Shown piece after piece: positions 33,658 through 41,225 of a DNA stretch of 64,000 nt. This DNA is from Sphingomonas echinoides ATCC 14820. Its GTDB lineage: Bacteria; Pseudomonadota; Alphaproteobacteria; Sphingomonadales; Sphingomonadaceae. Location: positions 1,039,256 through 1,103,255 of the forward strand of contig NZ_JH584235.1 in the NCBI RefSeq assembly GCF_000241465.1, given 5' to 3'. Both the position numbers and the translations under genes were made by a program. Positions within the stretch are counted from its first letter, which is position 1. Every line of letters begins with the position of its first letter. The notes below the pieces were generated by a model, which worked only from the letters and a program-made list of their open reading frames with translations, made no database searches and had not been told where the DNA came from.

Positions 33658-34878
33658 ATGGACCTTGATCTCAGCCCCGAAGACCGCGCCTTCCGCGCCG
33701 AAGTCCGCGCCTTTCTCGCCGAGCATCTGAGCGAGGACATCCGCGCCGGCTCGGCGGCCACGCCCTCGGTGTTCGTCGAACCCGATATCGGCCAGGCGTG
33801 GAACGCGATCCTGCACCGCAAGGGCTGGCTCGCCTATCAATGGCCGCGCGAACATGGCGGCCCCGGCTGGACGCCGGTGCAGCGCTACATCTTCGAAAAG
33901 GAATGCGCCGAGGCCGGTGCCCCCAATTTGACCGTACTCGGCCTGAAGCTCGTCGCCCCCGTGCTCTACACCTTCGGCACGGCGGCGCAGAAGGCATATT
34001 ATCTGCCGCGCATCCTGTCGGGCGAGGATTATTGGTGCCAGGGCTTCTCCGAACCCGGTAGCGGATCCGATCTCGCCAGCCTGCAATGCCGCGCCGAGCG
34101 CGTCACCGACGCGGCGGGCGACCGCTATATCCTCAACGGCTCCAAGATCTGGACCACGCACGCACATTGGGCGAACCGCATGTTCTGCCTGGTGCGCACC
34201 GATTCCAGCGGCCACAAGAATGCCGGCATCTCCTTCCTGCTGGTCGACATGCAGCAAAAGGGCATCAGCGTCCGCCCGATCCACACGTTGGCGGGCGATC
34301 ATGAGGTCAATCAGGTGTTCCTCGAAGATGTCGAAGTCCCCGTCAGCGACCGCGTCGGCGAGGAGGGCGATGGCTGGAAGCTCGCCAAATTCCTGCTCGA
34401 AAACGAACGCGGCGGCTCCTGCCACGCGCCCAAGCTCGCTTATGACCTGAGCCTGATCGCCGCCGCCGCCGCCGAGCAGAGCGACGGTCACGGCGGGCGC
34501 TTGGCGAACTCGGTCGATTGGCGCCGCCGCGTCGCCCGCGCCCGGCTGGATGTCGAGGCGCTGGAGATGATCGAACTCAAGATCCTGTCCGAAATCGCGC
34601 ACGGCCAGGCCCCGGGACCGCAAACCTCGCTGGTAAAGCTGCTGGCGTCCAATCTGCGCCAGGAGGTCGATCTGCTGGCGATGGATCTGCTCGGCCCCGC
34701 CGGGCTGGAGCTCGACACCCGCCGCCCGCTTTATGGCCCGAATGCGCCACCGCCGGTCCACAGCCGGGCAACGCAGGTCGCCGCCGCACGCTATTTGAAC
34801 AGCCGCGCCTGGACCATCTTTGGCGGAACCAATGAGGTTCAGGCCGGCATCATCGCAAGAACCGTCCTCCATCTCTAG
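33658..34878 (+). CDS. acyl-CoA dehydrogenase
   Basis: About 406 residues with the full flavin fold: 'LDLSPEDRAFRAEVRAFLAE', the FAD/substrate signature 'WCQGFSEPGSGSDLASL', 'RYILNGSKIWTTHAHWANRM' and a C-terminal 'AWTIFGGTNEVQAGIIART'. It resembles FadE-type dehydrogenases for branched, steroid or terpenoid CoA thioesters. It starts eight bases after the thiolase-like gene, within the operon at 32101-42431, and could either act alone or as a heteromer with the divergent small dehydrogenase at 29976. Confidence 0.93.
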   Translation: MDLDLSPEDRAFRAEVRAFLAEHLSEDIRAGSAATPSVFVEPDIGQAWNAILHRKGWLAYQWPREHGGPGWTPVQRYIFEKECAEAGAPNLTVLGLKLVAPVLYTFGTAAQKAYYLPRILSGEDYWCQGFSEPGSGSDLASLQCRAERVTDAAGDRYILNGSKIWTTHAHWANRMFCLVRTDSSGHKNAGISFLLVDMQQKGISVRPIHTLAGDHEVNQVFLEDVEVPVSDRVGEEGDGWKLAKFLLENERGGSCHAPKLAYDLSLIAAAAAEQSDGHGGRLANSVDWRRRVARARLDVEALEMIELKILSEIAHGQAPGPQTSLVKLLASNLRQEVDLLAMDLLGPAGLELDTRRPLYGPNAPPPVHSRATQVAAARYLNSRAWTIFGGTNEVQAGIIARTVLHL

Positions 34879-34936
34879 CCGCCACCACATGGCCATGCGG
34901 AAAACCGCAGGCAGATCACCACATCGGGAGCCAGGA

Positions 34937-35920
34937 ATGCAATTTAGCCGAGATGCCCTGAAGGCCGCTTATACCCGGATGAAGGTGATCCGCGAATTTG
35001 AAGAACGGCTGCATGTCGAAATCCAGACCGGTGAAATCGCCGGCTTCACCCATCTCTATTGCGGCCAGGAAGCGGTCGCGGTCGGCGTGTGCGAACATCT
35101 CGGCGCGCAGGACCGGATCGTCTCCACCCATCGCGGCCACGGCCATTGCCTCGCCAAGGGCTGCGATGTCGATGCGATGATGAAGGAAATCTGGGGCAGC
35201 CGCGAAGGGCTGTGCAAGGGCAAGGGCGGCTCGATGCACATTGCCGATGCGACCAAGGGGATGCTGGGGGCCAATGGCATTGTCGGGGCGGGCGCGCCGA
35301 TCGCGGTCGGGGCGGCGCTGGCCAGCCGCGTCGATGGCCCCGGCCCCGATGGCCTGAACATTGCGATCGCCTTTTCCGGCGATGGCGCGTGCAATCAGGG
35401 GACGACCTTCGAAGCGATGAACCTCGCGGTCGTCACGCACGCACCGTGCATCTTCGTGTTCGAAAACAACCATTATTCGGAACATACCGGCTTCCAATAT
35501 GCGGTCGGCACCGCGCGCGACATTGCCAGCCGCGCCGAAGCCTTCGGGATGAAAGCGTGGCGCGCCGACGGCACCGATTTCTTCGCGGTCTATGAAACCA
35601 TGCGCGAGGTGCTGGCGCATGTCCGTGGCGGCGGCGGGCCAGCGGCGGTCGAATTCGACACCGAACGCTTCTTCGGCCATTTCGAGGGCGATCCGCAGCG
35701 CTATCGCGCGCCCGATGAACTGAGCCGCATCCGCGCCACGCGCGACTGCCTCACCAAATTCCGCGCCTCGGTCACCAGCGCCGGGCTGCTGTCCGACAGC
35801 GATCTCGACGCGCTCGACACCGAGGCGCTCGACACGATCGAGCGGGCCGTCACGGCAGCGCGAGCGGCCCCGCGCCCCACCCCCGAAGACGTCCTGTCCG
35901 ATGTCTACATTTCCTATTGA
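34937..35920 (+). CDS. 2-oxoacid/acetoin dehydrogenase E1 component, alpha subunit
   Basis: About 327 residues, thiamine-diphosphate-dependent. Family landmarks are 'FTHLYCGQEAVAVGVCEHL', 'HRGHGHCLAKG', 'GKGGSMHIAD', 'GANGIVGAGAPIAVGAAL' and the ThDP motif 'GDGACNQGTTFEAMNLA' ending in an 'ENN'. The sequence and length resemble AcoA (acetoin dehydrogenase E1 alpha) more than pyruvate dehydrogenase. The substrate is open: acetoin, or a methyl ketone/2-oxoacid from the pathway. It is followed directly by the beta subunit and an E2. GGGAGCCAGGA precedes ATG 34937. Confidence 0.93.
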   Translation: MQFSRDALKAAYTRMKVIREFEERLHVEIQTGEIAGFTHLYCGQEAVAVGVCEHLGAQDRIVSTHRGHGHCLAKGCDVDAMMKEIWGSREGLCKGKGGSMHIADATKGMLGANGIVGAGAPIAVGAALASRVDGPGPDGLNIAIAFSGDGACNQGTTFEAMNLAVVTHAPCIFVFENNHYSEHTGFQYAVGTARDIASRAEAFGMKAWRADGTDFFAVYETMREVLAHVRGGGGPAAVEFDTERFFGHFEGDPQRYRAPDELSRIRATRDCLTKFRASVTSAGLLSDSDLDALDTEALDTIERAVTAARAAPRPTPEDVLSDVYISY

Positions 35921-35936
35921 GCGCGGGAGCAACGCG

Positions 35937-36950
35937 ATGAGCACCATGATGTACCGCGACGCCGTTCTTTCCACGATCATGGAGGAAATGGAGCGCGACA
36001 GCGATGTGGTCGTGCTGGGCGAGGATATCGTCGGCGGCATGGGCACGCCCGGCGGCCCGGAGGCGATCGGCGGGATCTGGTCGACCTCGACCGGGCTGTT
36101 CGGCAAATTCGGGGCCGAGCGGGTGATCGATACGCCCATTTCGGAAAGCGCCATCATCGGCGCGGCGGCGGGTCTCGCTTTATCGGGCAAACGCCCGGTG
36201 GCGGAGCTGATGTTCGCCGATTTCATCGGCGTCTCGCTCGACCAGATCTGGAACCAGATGGCCAAGTTCCGCTATATGTTCGGCGGCAAGACACGCTGCC
36301 CGGCGGTGATCCGTATGGCCTATGGCGCGGGCTACAACGCCGCTGCGCAGCACAGCCAGTCGGTCCACCAGATCCTCACCGGCATGCCGGGCTTGAAGGT
36401 GGTGATGCCTTCAACCCCCGCCGACGTGAAGGGCCTGTTGCGCACCGCGATCCGTGATGACGATCCGGTGATCTTCCTCGAACACAAGGCGCTCTACGCG
36501 ATGAGCGGCGAAGTGCCCGACGACCGCGACTTCATGATCCCGTTCGGCCATGCCCGCCTCACCCGCGCGGGCGGCGACGTGACCTTGGTGTCCTCGGGGC
36601 TGCTGCTCGGCCTGTGCGAGGCCGTGGCCGATACGCTCGCAGCACAGGGCATTGGCTGCGATGTCATCGATTTGCGCACCACCAGCCCGCTCGATGAGGA
36701 AACCATCCTCGACAGCGTCGAAACGACGGGCCGGTTCGTGGTGGTGGATGAGGCCCCGCCGCGCTGCGGGCTGGGCGCCGACCTGTGCGCGCTGGTTGCC
36801 GAAAAGGCGTTTTCCAGCCTGAAAGCCCCGCCGCAGCAAGTCACCCCGCCGCACACCCCGATCCCCTTCGCGCGCGAGCTGGAAAGCGCCTACCTGCCCT
36901 CGGTCGAAAAGATCGAAGCGGCAGTGCGTCGCGTGCTGAACTGGCGCTGA
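35937..36950 (+). CDS. 2-oxoacid/acetoin dehydrogenase E1 component, beta subunit
   Basis: About 337 residues of the transketolase C-terminal-like E1 beta class: 'VVVLGEDIVGGMGTPGG', 'RVIDTPISESAIIGAAAGLA', 'PVAELMFADFIGVSLDQIWN', 'AAAQHSQSVHQILTGMPGLK', 'VIFLEHKALYAM' and 'TSPLDEETILDSVETTGRFV'. It forms the alpha2beta2 E1 with the gene just upstream. ATG 35937 is preceded by GGGAG at good spacing; an in-frame ATG at 35901 lies inside the alpha-subunit gene and is less likely. Confidence 0.94.
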   Translation: MSTMMYRDAVLSTIMEEMERDSDVVVLGEDIVGGMGTPGGPEAIGGIWSTSTGLFGKFGAERVIDTPISESAIIGAAAGLALSGKRPVAELMFADFIGVSLDQIWNQMAKFRYMFGGKTRCPAVIRMAYGAGYNAAAQHSQSVHQILTGMPGLKVVMPSTPADVKGLLRTAIRDDDPVIFLEHKALYAMSGEVPDDRDFMIPFGHARLTRAGGDVTLVSSGLLLGLCEAVADTLAAQGIGCDVIDLRTTSPLDEETILDSVETTGRFVVVDEAPPRCGLGADLCALVAEKAFSSLKAPPQQVTPPHTPIPFARELESAYLPSVEKIEAAVRRVLNWR

Positions 36951-36955
36951 GGACG

Positions 36956-38374
36956 ATGGCCATGCCCGCAATTCGCCCGTTCTGTATGCCCAAATGGGGC
37001 ATCGAGATGACCGAAGGCGTGATCGCCGAATGGAAAGTCACCGAAGGGGAAGCCTTTCGCCGTGGCGATCTGCTGTGCCTGATCGAAACCGCCAAAATCA
37101 CCAATGAGGTCGAGGCGGAGCTTGATGCCGTGCTCGCGCGCATCCTGGTGCCATCGGGCGGCGATGCCCATCCGGTCGGCACCCTGCTGGCGGTCATCGC
37201 CGAAGCGGGGACGCCCGCCGCCGACATTGATGCCTTTATCGCGGGCTTCCGTCCGGCCGAAGCCAGCGCCGCCGCGAGGTCAACCCCGGCAGAAGCCTCA
37301 TCCGCTGCATCGCCCGCCCCCGCCCCGCCGCGCTTGCTCACCAACCGCGCGATCAGCCCGGAAGCGCTCAAACTGGTCGAGGCCAGCGCGCTCGATCTTG
37401 ACCCGATCGTCGGTTCGGGGCGCGACGGACGCATCACGCTGCAGGATGTCCAGCAGGCGCTGCGCCCGGCCATCGCTTTGGCTCCGGCGGGCACGCTGCC
37501 GCTCGCGCCGGAGACGGCGGCGGTCTTCGCCTCCCCCCTCGCCCGCCGCATCGCCGCGTCGCATGGCATCGACCTTGGCACCGTTACCGGTACCGGGCCG
37601 CGCGGTCGCATTTCCAAGGCGGACGTGTTGCGCCTGGTGCAACCGGCACCCTCCGCGTCCAGCGCGACGGCCACCTTCACCCCGGTCGCCAACGCACCGA
37701 TGGTGGTGCCCTTCGACAGCATCCGAAAGGTCGTCGCGCAACGCCTGACGCGCGCAAAGCAGGAGATCCCGCATTTCTACCTGCGCACCAGCGCGCGGCT
37801 CGATGACCTGCTGGCGCTGCGCAAGACCGCCAATCTCGTGCTGGGCACCAAGGCGTCGATCAATGACTATCTGGTGCGCGCCTGCGGCGTCGCGCTGGCG
37901 CAGCATCCCGATGTCAACGTCCAGGTGCGCGACACCACGCTCCACCGCTTCGCCCATGCAGACATCGCGATCGCCGTCGCCAGCCCCAACGGCTTGGTCA
38001 CCCCGATCGTCCGGCAAGCCGATCGCCGGACCGTCGCGCAGATCGCCGACGCCACCCGCACGCTAATCGACAAGGCCACCGCCGGTCGCCTGGCGCATGG
38101 CGATATTGAGGGCGGCACCTTCTCGATCTCGAACCTCGGCATGTTCGGCGTCGAGGAGTTCGCCGCGATCATCAACCCGCCGCAAGGCGCGATCCTGGCG
38201 GTGGGCGCGGCGCGGCGCGTGCCGCACGAACGCGCGGACGGCACGGCGGGATTCGAAACACGCCTCAATCTGACGCTGTCGGTCGATCACCGCGCGATTG
38301 ACGGGGCCGCCGCCGCGCACTTCCTCAAGGCGCTGGTCGGCTTGCTCGAAGCGCCCGAAACTCTGTTCCGCTGA
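36956..38374 (+). CDS. dihydrolipoamide acyltransferase (E2)
   Basis: About 472 residues. One N-terminal lipoyl domain with acceptor Lys47 in 'LIETAKITNEVEAE' (the common ETDKA is here ETAKI). An Ala/Pro-rich linker follows, then two peripheral-subunit-binding-like motifs ('ISPEALKLVEASALDLDPIV', 'ASPLARRIAASHGIDLGTV') and the catalytic domain with 'IPHFYLRTSARLDDLL', 'SISNLGMFGVEEFAAIINPP' and His445 in 'SVDHRAIDGAAAAHF'. It completes an E1-E2 set, but no E3 (lipoamide dehydrogenase) is encoded nearby, so the general cellular E3 must serve. An ATG at 36962 is an alternative start. Confidence 0.93.
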   Translation: MAMPAIRPFCMPKWGIEMTEGVIAEWKVTEGEAFRRGDLLCLIETAKITNEVEAELDAVLARILVPSGGDAHPVGTLLAVIAEAGTPAADIDAFIAGFRPAEASAAARSTPAEASSAASPAPAPPRLLTNRAISPEALKLVEASALDLDPIVGSGRDGRITLQDVQQALRPAIALAPAGTLPLAPETAAVFASPLARRIAASHGIDLGTVTGTGPRGRISKADVLRLVQPAPSASSATATFTPVANAPMVVPFDSIRKVVAQRLTRAKQEIPHFYLRTSARLDDLLALRKTANLVLGTKASINDYLVRACGVALAQHPDVNVQVRDTTLHRFAHADIAIAVASPNGLVTPIVRQADRRTVAQIADATRTLIDKATAGRLAHGDIEGGTFSISNLGMFGVEEFAAIINPPQGAILAVGAARRVPHERADGTAGFETRLNLTLSVDHRAIDGAAAAHFLKALVGLLEAPETLFR

Positions 38375-38392
38375 CCTAACCGGAGACACGCC

Positions 38393-38929
38393 ATGGCCAA
38401 ACGCGGCTCACTCACCCCTCTCGGCCCGATCATGCAACTGGCCTATCTGCCGTCCGATTTCGATGCGGCAATCCGCCACTGGACCGAAGTGGTCGGGGTT
38501 GGCCCGTTCTTCCTGCTCGAAAACATCCAATTGGGCGACATGACCTATCTCGGCCAACCGACCGACGCGGTATTTTCGGTGGCGATCGGCTATTGGGGGG
38601 ATCTGCAGATCGAACTGATCCGTCCCGAAAATGACAGCCCGTCCATCTATACCGGCGCTTATGCGGTGAAGGATCAACTGCATCATGTGTGCATTCTGGT
38701 CGATGACATCGCCAAGGCACGCGCCGCGCTGCTCAATGCCGGCGCGACCGTGCTGATCGAGGGCAAGGTCGGCGATAGCGGCGCGGTGATTTATGCCGAC
38801 CCGGGCGGCGGCCCAGGCCATATCGTCGAATATGTCAAACCGATGGACGGCGGTATCGAACTGTTCGCCATGATGCGCGACGCGGCGCGCGACTGGGACG
38901 GCAGCGATCCGTTGCGCAAGATCGGATAA
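38393..38929 (+). CDS. VOC-family (glyoxalase fold) protein
   Basis: 178 residues with two beta-alpha-beta-beta-beta units of the vicinal oxygen chelate fold. Likely metal ligands lie in 'MQLAYLPSDFDAA', 'LQIELIRPE', 'QLHHVCILVDDIAKA' and 'GHIVEYVKP'. Relatives include methylmalonyl-CoA epimerases, glyoxalases and extradiol dioxygenases; with no extradiol signature, an epimerase, isomerase or lyase on a CoA intermediate is most plausible. It lies between E2 and an acyl-CoA dehydrogenase, four bases before the latter. Confidence 0.85.
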   Translation: MAKRGSLTPLGPIMQLAYLPSDFDAAIRHWTEVVGVGPFFLLENIQLGDMTYLGQPTDAVFSVAIGYWGDLQIELIRPENDSPSIYTGAYAVKDQLHHVCILVDDIAKARAALLNAGATVLIEGKVGDSGAVIYADPGGGPGHIVEYVKPMDGGIELFAMMRDAARDWDGSDPLRKIG

Positions 38930-38933
38930 GGGG

Positions 38934-40118
38934 ATGCCAACCGAGCGTGCCCAGGCAATCGCCGCCCGCGTCGAAGCCTTTGTGCGCGACCGCATCATTC
39001 CCTATGAAACCGATCCGCGCCGCGACCATCACGGCGCGCCGACCGATGCGCTGGTGGACGAAATGCGCGCGCACGCCCGCGCGGCAGGCGTGCTGACCCC
39101 GCATATCCTGCCCGATGGCAGCCATCTCACCCAGCGGGAAACCGCGACCGTGCTCATCGCGTCCGGCCTCTCCCCGCTCGGGCCGCTCGCGTGCAACACC
39201 ATGGCGCCCGACGAAGGCAATATGTATCTGATCGGCCATGTCGCCTCGCCCGAACTGCGCGCGCGCTTCCTGACGCCACTCGTCGAAGGCCGCGCCCGCT
39301 CGGCCTTCTTCATGACCGAACCCGCCGAGCTGCAAGGGGCCGGGTCCGATCCGTCGATGATGCGGACGACCTGCCGCCGCGACGGCAACCATTGGGTGAT
39401 CGAGGGCAAGAAGTGCTTCATCACCGGCGCGGTCGGCGCGCAGGTCGGGATCATCATGGCGAAATCGACCGAGGCGGATAGTGCGGGCGGCGCGTGCCTG
39501 TTCCTCGTCGACCTGCCCGACCCAGCGATCCGCATCGATGAGGTTCCCAACACGATCGACACGTCAATGCCCGGCGGCCACGCTACCGTCACCATCGATC
39601 ACTTGCGCGTGCCTGCCGACCAGTTGCTCGGCGCGGCGGGGGATGGTTTCACATATGCGCAGATCCGCCTAAGTCCCGCGCGGCTGTCCCACTGTATGCG
39701 CTGGCTCGGCTGCTGCATCCGCGCGCACGAGATCGCGGTCGATTATGCCAACCGCCGCATCGCCTTTGGAAAGCCACTGATCGACCATGAAGGCGTCGGC
39801 TTCATGCTCGCCGAAAATCGGATCGACCTGCAGCAAGCCGAACTGATGATCGACTGGGCCGCCGGCGTGCTCGACAGCGGCAGCCTCGGCACGGTCGAAA
39901 GCAGCATGGCCAAGGTCGCGGTATCGGAAGCGCTGATGCGCATCGCCGATCGCTGCGTCCAGGTGATGGGCGGCACCGGCGTCACCGATCGCACGATCGT
40001 CGAACAGGTGTTCCGCGAAGTCCGCGCCTTCCGCATTTATGACGGCCCGACCGAGGTCCACAAATGGAGCCTGGCCAAGAAAATCAAGCGCGACTGGAAA
40101 GCCGCCCATGCCGACTGA
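38934..40118 (+). CDS. acyl-CoA dehydrogenase, ACAD10/11 (LvaC-like) type
   Basis: 394 residues: 'FVRDRIIPYETDPRRDHHGA', 'FFMTEPAELQGAGSDPSMM', 'DGNHWVIEGKKCFITGAVGA', 'AFGKPLIDHEGVGFMLAENR', 'CVQVMGGTGVTDRTIVEQVF' and the C-terminal 'IYDGPTEVHKWSLAKKI'. This pattern is that of the dehydrogenase module of ACAD10/ACAD11 and of bacterial LvaC. In those systems the flavoprotein converts a 4-phospho-acyl-CoA to a 3-hydroxyacyl-CoA. The next gene, overlapping by 11 bases, encodes the matching kinase module. Prediction of a role in 4-hydroxyacyl-CoA breakdown rests on this pairing. Confidence 0.92.
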   Translation: MPTERAQAIAARVEAFVRDRIIPYETDPRRDHHGAPTDALVDEMRAHARAAGVLTPHILPDGSHLTQRETATVLIASGLSPLGPLACNTMAPDEGNMYLIGHVASPELRARFLTPLVEGRARSAFFMTEPAELQGAGSDPSMMRTTCRRDGNHWVIEGKKCFITGAVGAQVGIIMAKSTEADSAGGACLFLVDLPDPAIRIDEVPNTIDTSMPGGHATVTIDHLRVPADQLLGAAGDGFTYAQIRLSPARLSHCMRWLGCCIRAHEIAVDYANRRIAFGKPLIDHEGVGFMLAENRIDLQQAELMIDWAAGVLDSGSLGTVESSMAKVAVSEALMRIADRCVQVMGGTGVTDRTIVEQVFREVRAFRIYDGPTEVHKWSLAKKIKRDWKAAHAD

Positions 40119-41175
40119 TGCCCGCTCCGCCTCGGCGATCGCCGCGGCCAATAGCGGCACGGGCGCGATGCGCACACGCTTCGATACCGCCGCGCTCGAA
40201 CAGTGGATGGCATCGCACGTCGCGGGTTTTGCCGGGCCGCTGCGCGTCGATCAGTTCAATGGCGGCCAGTCCAACCCGACCTATCGCCTCACCACATCCT
40301 CGGCGCGCTATGTGCTAAGGCGCAAACCGGCGGGACCGGTTTTAAAAGGTGCCCATGACGTGCTGCGCGAGGCGCAAGTGCAACAAGCGCTGGCGCAAAC
40401 GGGTGTCCCCGTGGCGCGAATCCTGGCCATTTGCGCCGATGAGACGATCATCGGCAGCGCCTTTTACGTGATGGAACTGGTCGAAGGCCGCATCTTTTGG
40501 GACGCCAGCCTCGCCGACCTGCCCCGCGCCGCCCGCGCGCCATATTATGACGAGATGAACCGCGTCATCGCCGCCCTGCACCGGCTCGATCCGGTCGCGG
40601 TCGGGCTCGGCACTTTTGGGCGTCCCGGCAGCTATTTCGCGCGGCAGATCGGGCGCTGGAGCCAGCAATATCAAGCAGATACGCTGGCCGGGCGCGACGC
40701 GGCGATGGACGCGCTGGTGGCCTGGTTGCCCGGTGCCGTCCCCGCCGATGACGAGACCCGCATCGTCCATGGCGACTTTCGCATCGACAATCTGATCTTC
40801 CATCCAACCGAGCCGCGCATCCTCGCCGTGCTCGATTGGGAATTGTCGACGCTCGGCCATCCGCTCGCCGATTTCGCTTATCACGCAATGCTTTACACCA
40901 TGCCGCCCGACATCGTCGCCGGGCTGGGCGGCGCTGATCCGGTCGCGCTCGGCCTGCCCAGCCAGGAGGCCTATGTCGCGGCCTATTGTGCCCGCACCGG
41001 CCGCAACGGCATCCCCGATTGGAACTTTTACCTGGCCTTCAACTACTTCCGCCTGGCCGCGATCTTCCACGGCATCAAGGGCCGGGTGCTGCGCGGCACC
41101 GCCAGCAACGCCGATGCCGCCGAACGGGCCAAAGCCTTTCCGCGCCTGGCAAGGCTGGCGCACGCCTTGCTTTAA
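40108..41175 (+). CDS. APH-fold kinase, ACAD11/LvaA type
   Basis: About 355 residues of the aminoglycoside phosphotransferase/choline kinase fold. The N-lobe has 'FNGGQSNPTYRLTTSSARYV'. The catalytic loop is 'HGDFRIDNLIFHP' (His221, Asp223, Asn228) and the metal-binding Asp243 is in 'VLDWELSTLGHPLADFAY'. This exact pattern marks kinases fused to ACAD11 in animals and LvaA in Pseudomonas levulinate catabolism, which phosphorylate 4-hydroxyacyl-CoA. Not an antibiotic-resistance gene by its context. ATG 40108 overlaps the dehydrogenase gene; the usual small LvaB partner is not recognised here. Confidence 0.9.
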   Translation: MPTDARSASAIAAANSGTGAMRTRFDTAALEQWMASHVAGFAGPLRVDQFNGGQSNPTYRLTTSSARYVLRRKPAGPVLKGAHDVLREAQVQQALAQTGVPVARILAICADETIIGSAFYVMELVEGRIFWDASLADLPRAARAPYYDEMNRVIAALHRLDPVAVGLGTFGRPGSYFARQIGRWSQQYQADTLAGRDAAMDALVAWLPGAVPADDETRIVHGDFRIDNLIFHPTEPRILAVLDWELSTLGHPLADFAYHAMLYTMPPDIVAGLGGADPVALGLPSQEAYVAAYCARTGRNGIPDWNFYLAFNYFRLAAIFHGIKGRVLRGTASNADAAERAKAFPRLARLAHALL

Positions 41176-41225
41176 AACAGACTTTCCAGAACCCGGCGCA
41201 GACCGGGAGCCGCAGGAGCTGAAGG

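Noticed and set aside
40108..41175. Aminoglycoside-resistance phosphotransferase
   Set aside because: The fold is shared, but the HGDFRIDN/LDWELSTLG motifs and the adjacent ACAD11-like dehydrogenase point to acyl-CoA catabolism.
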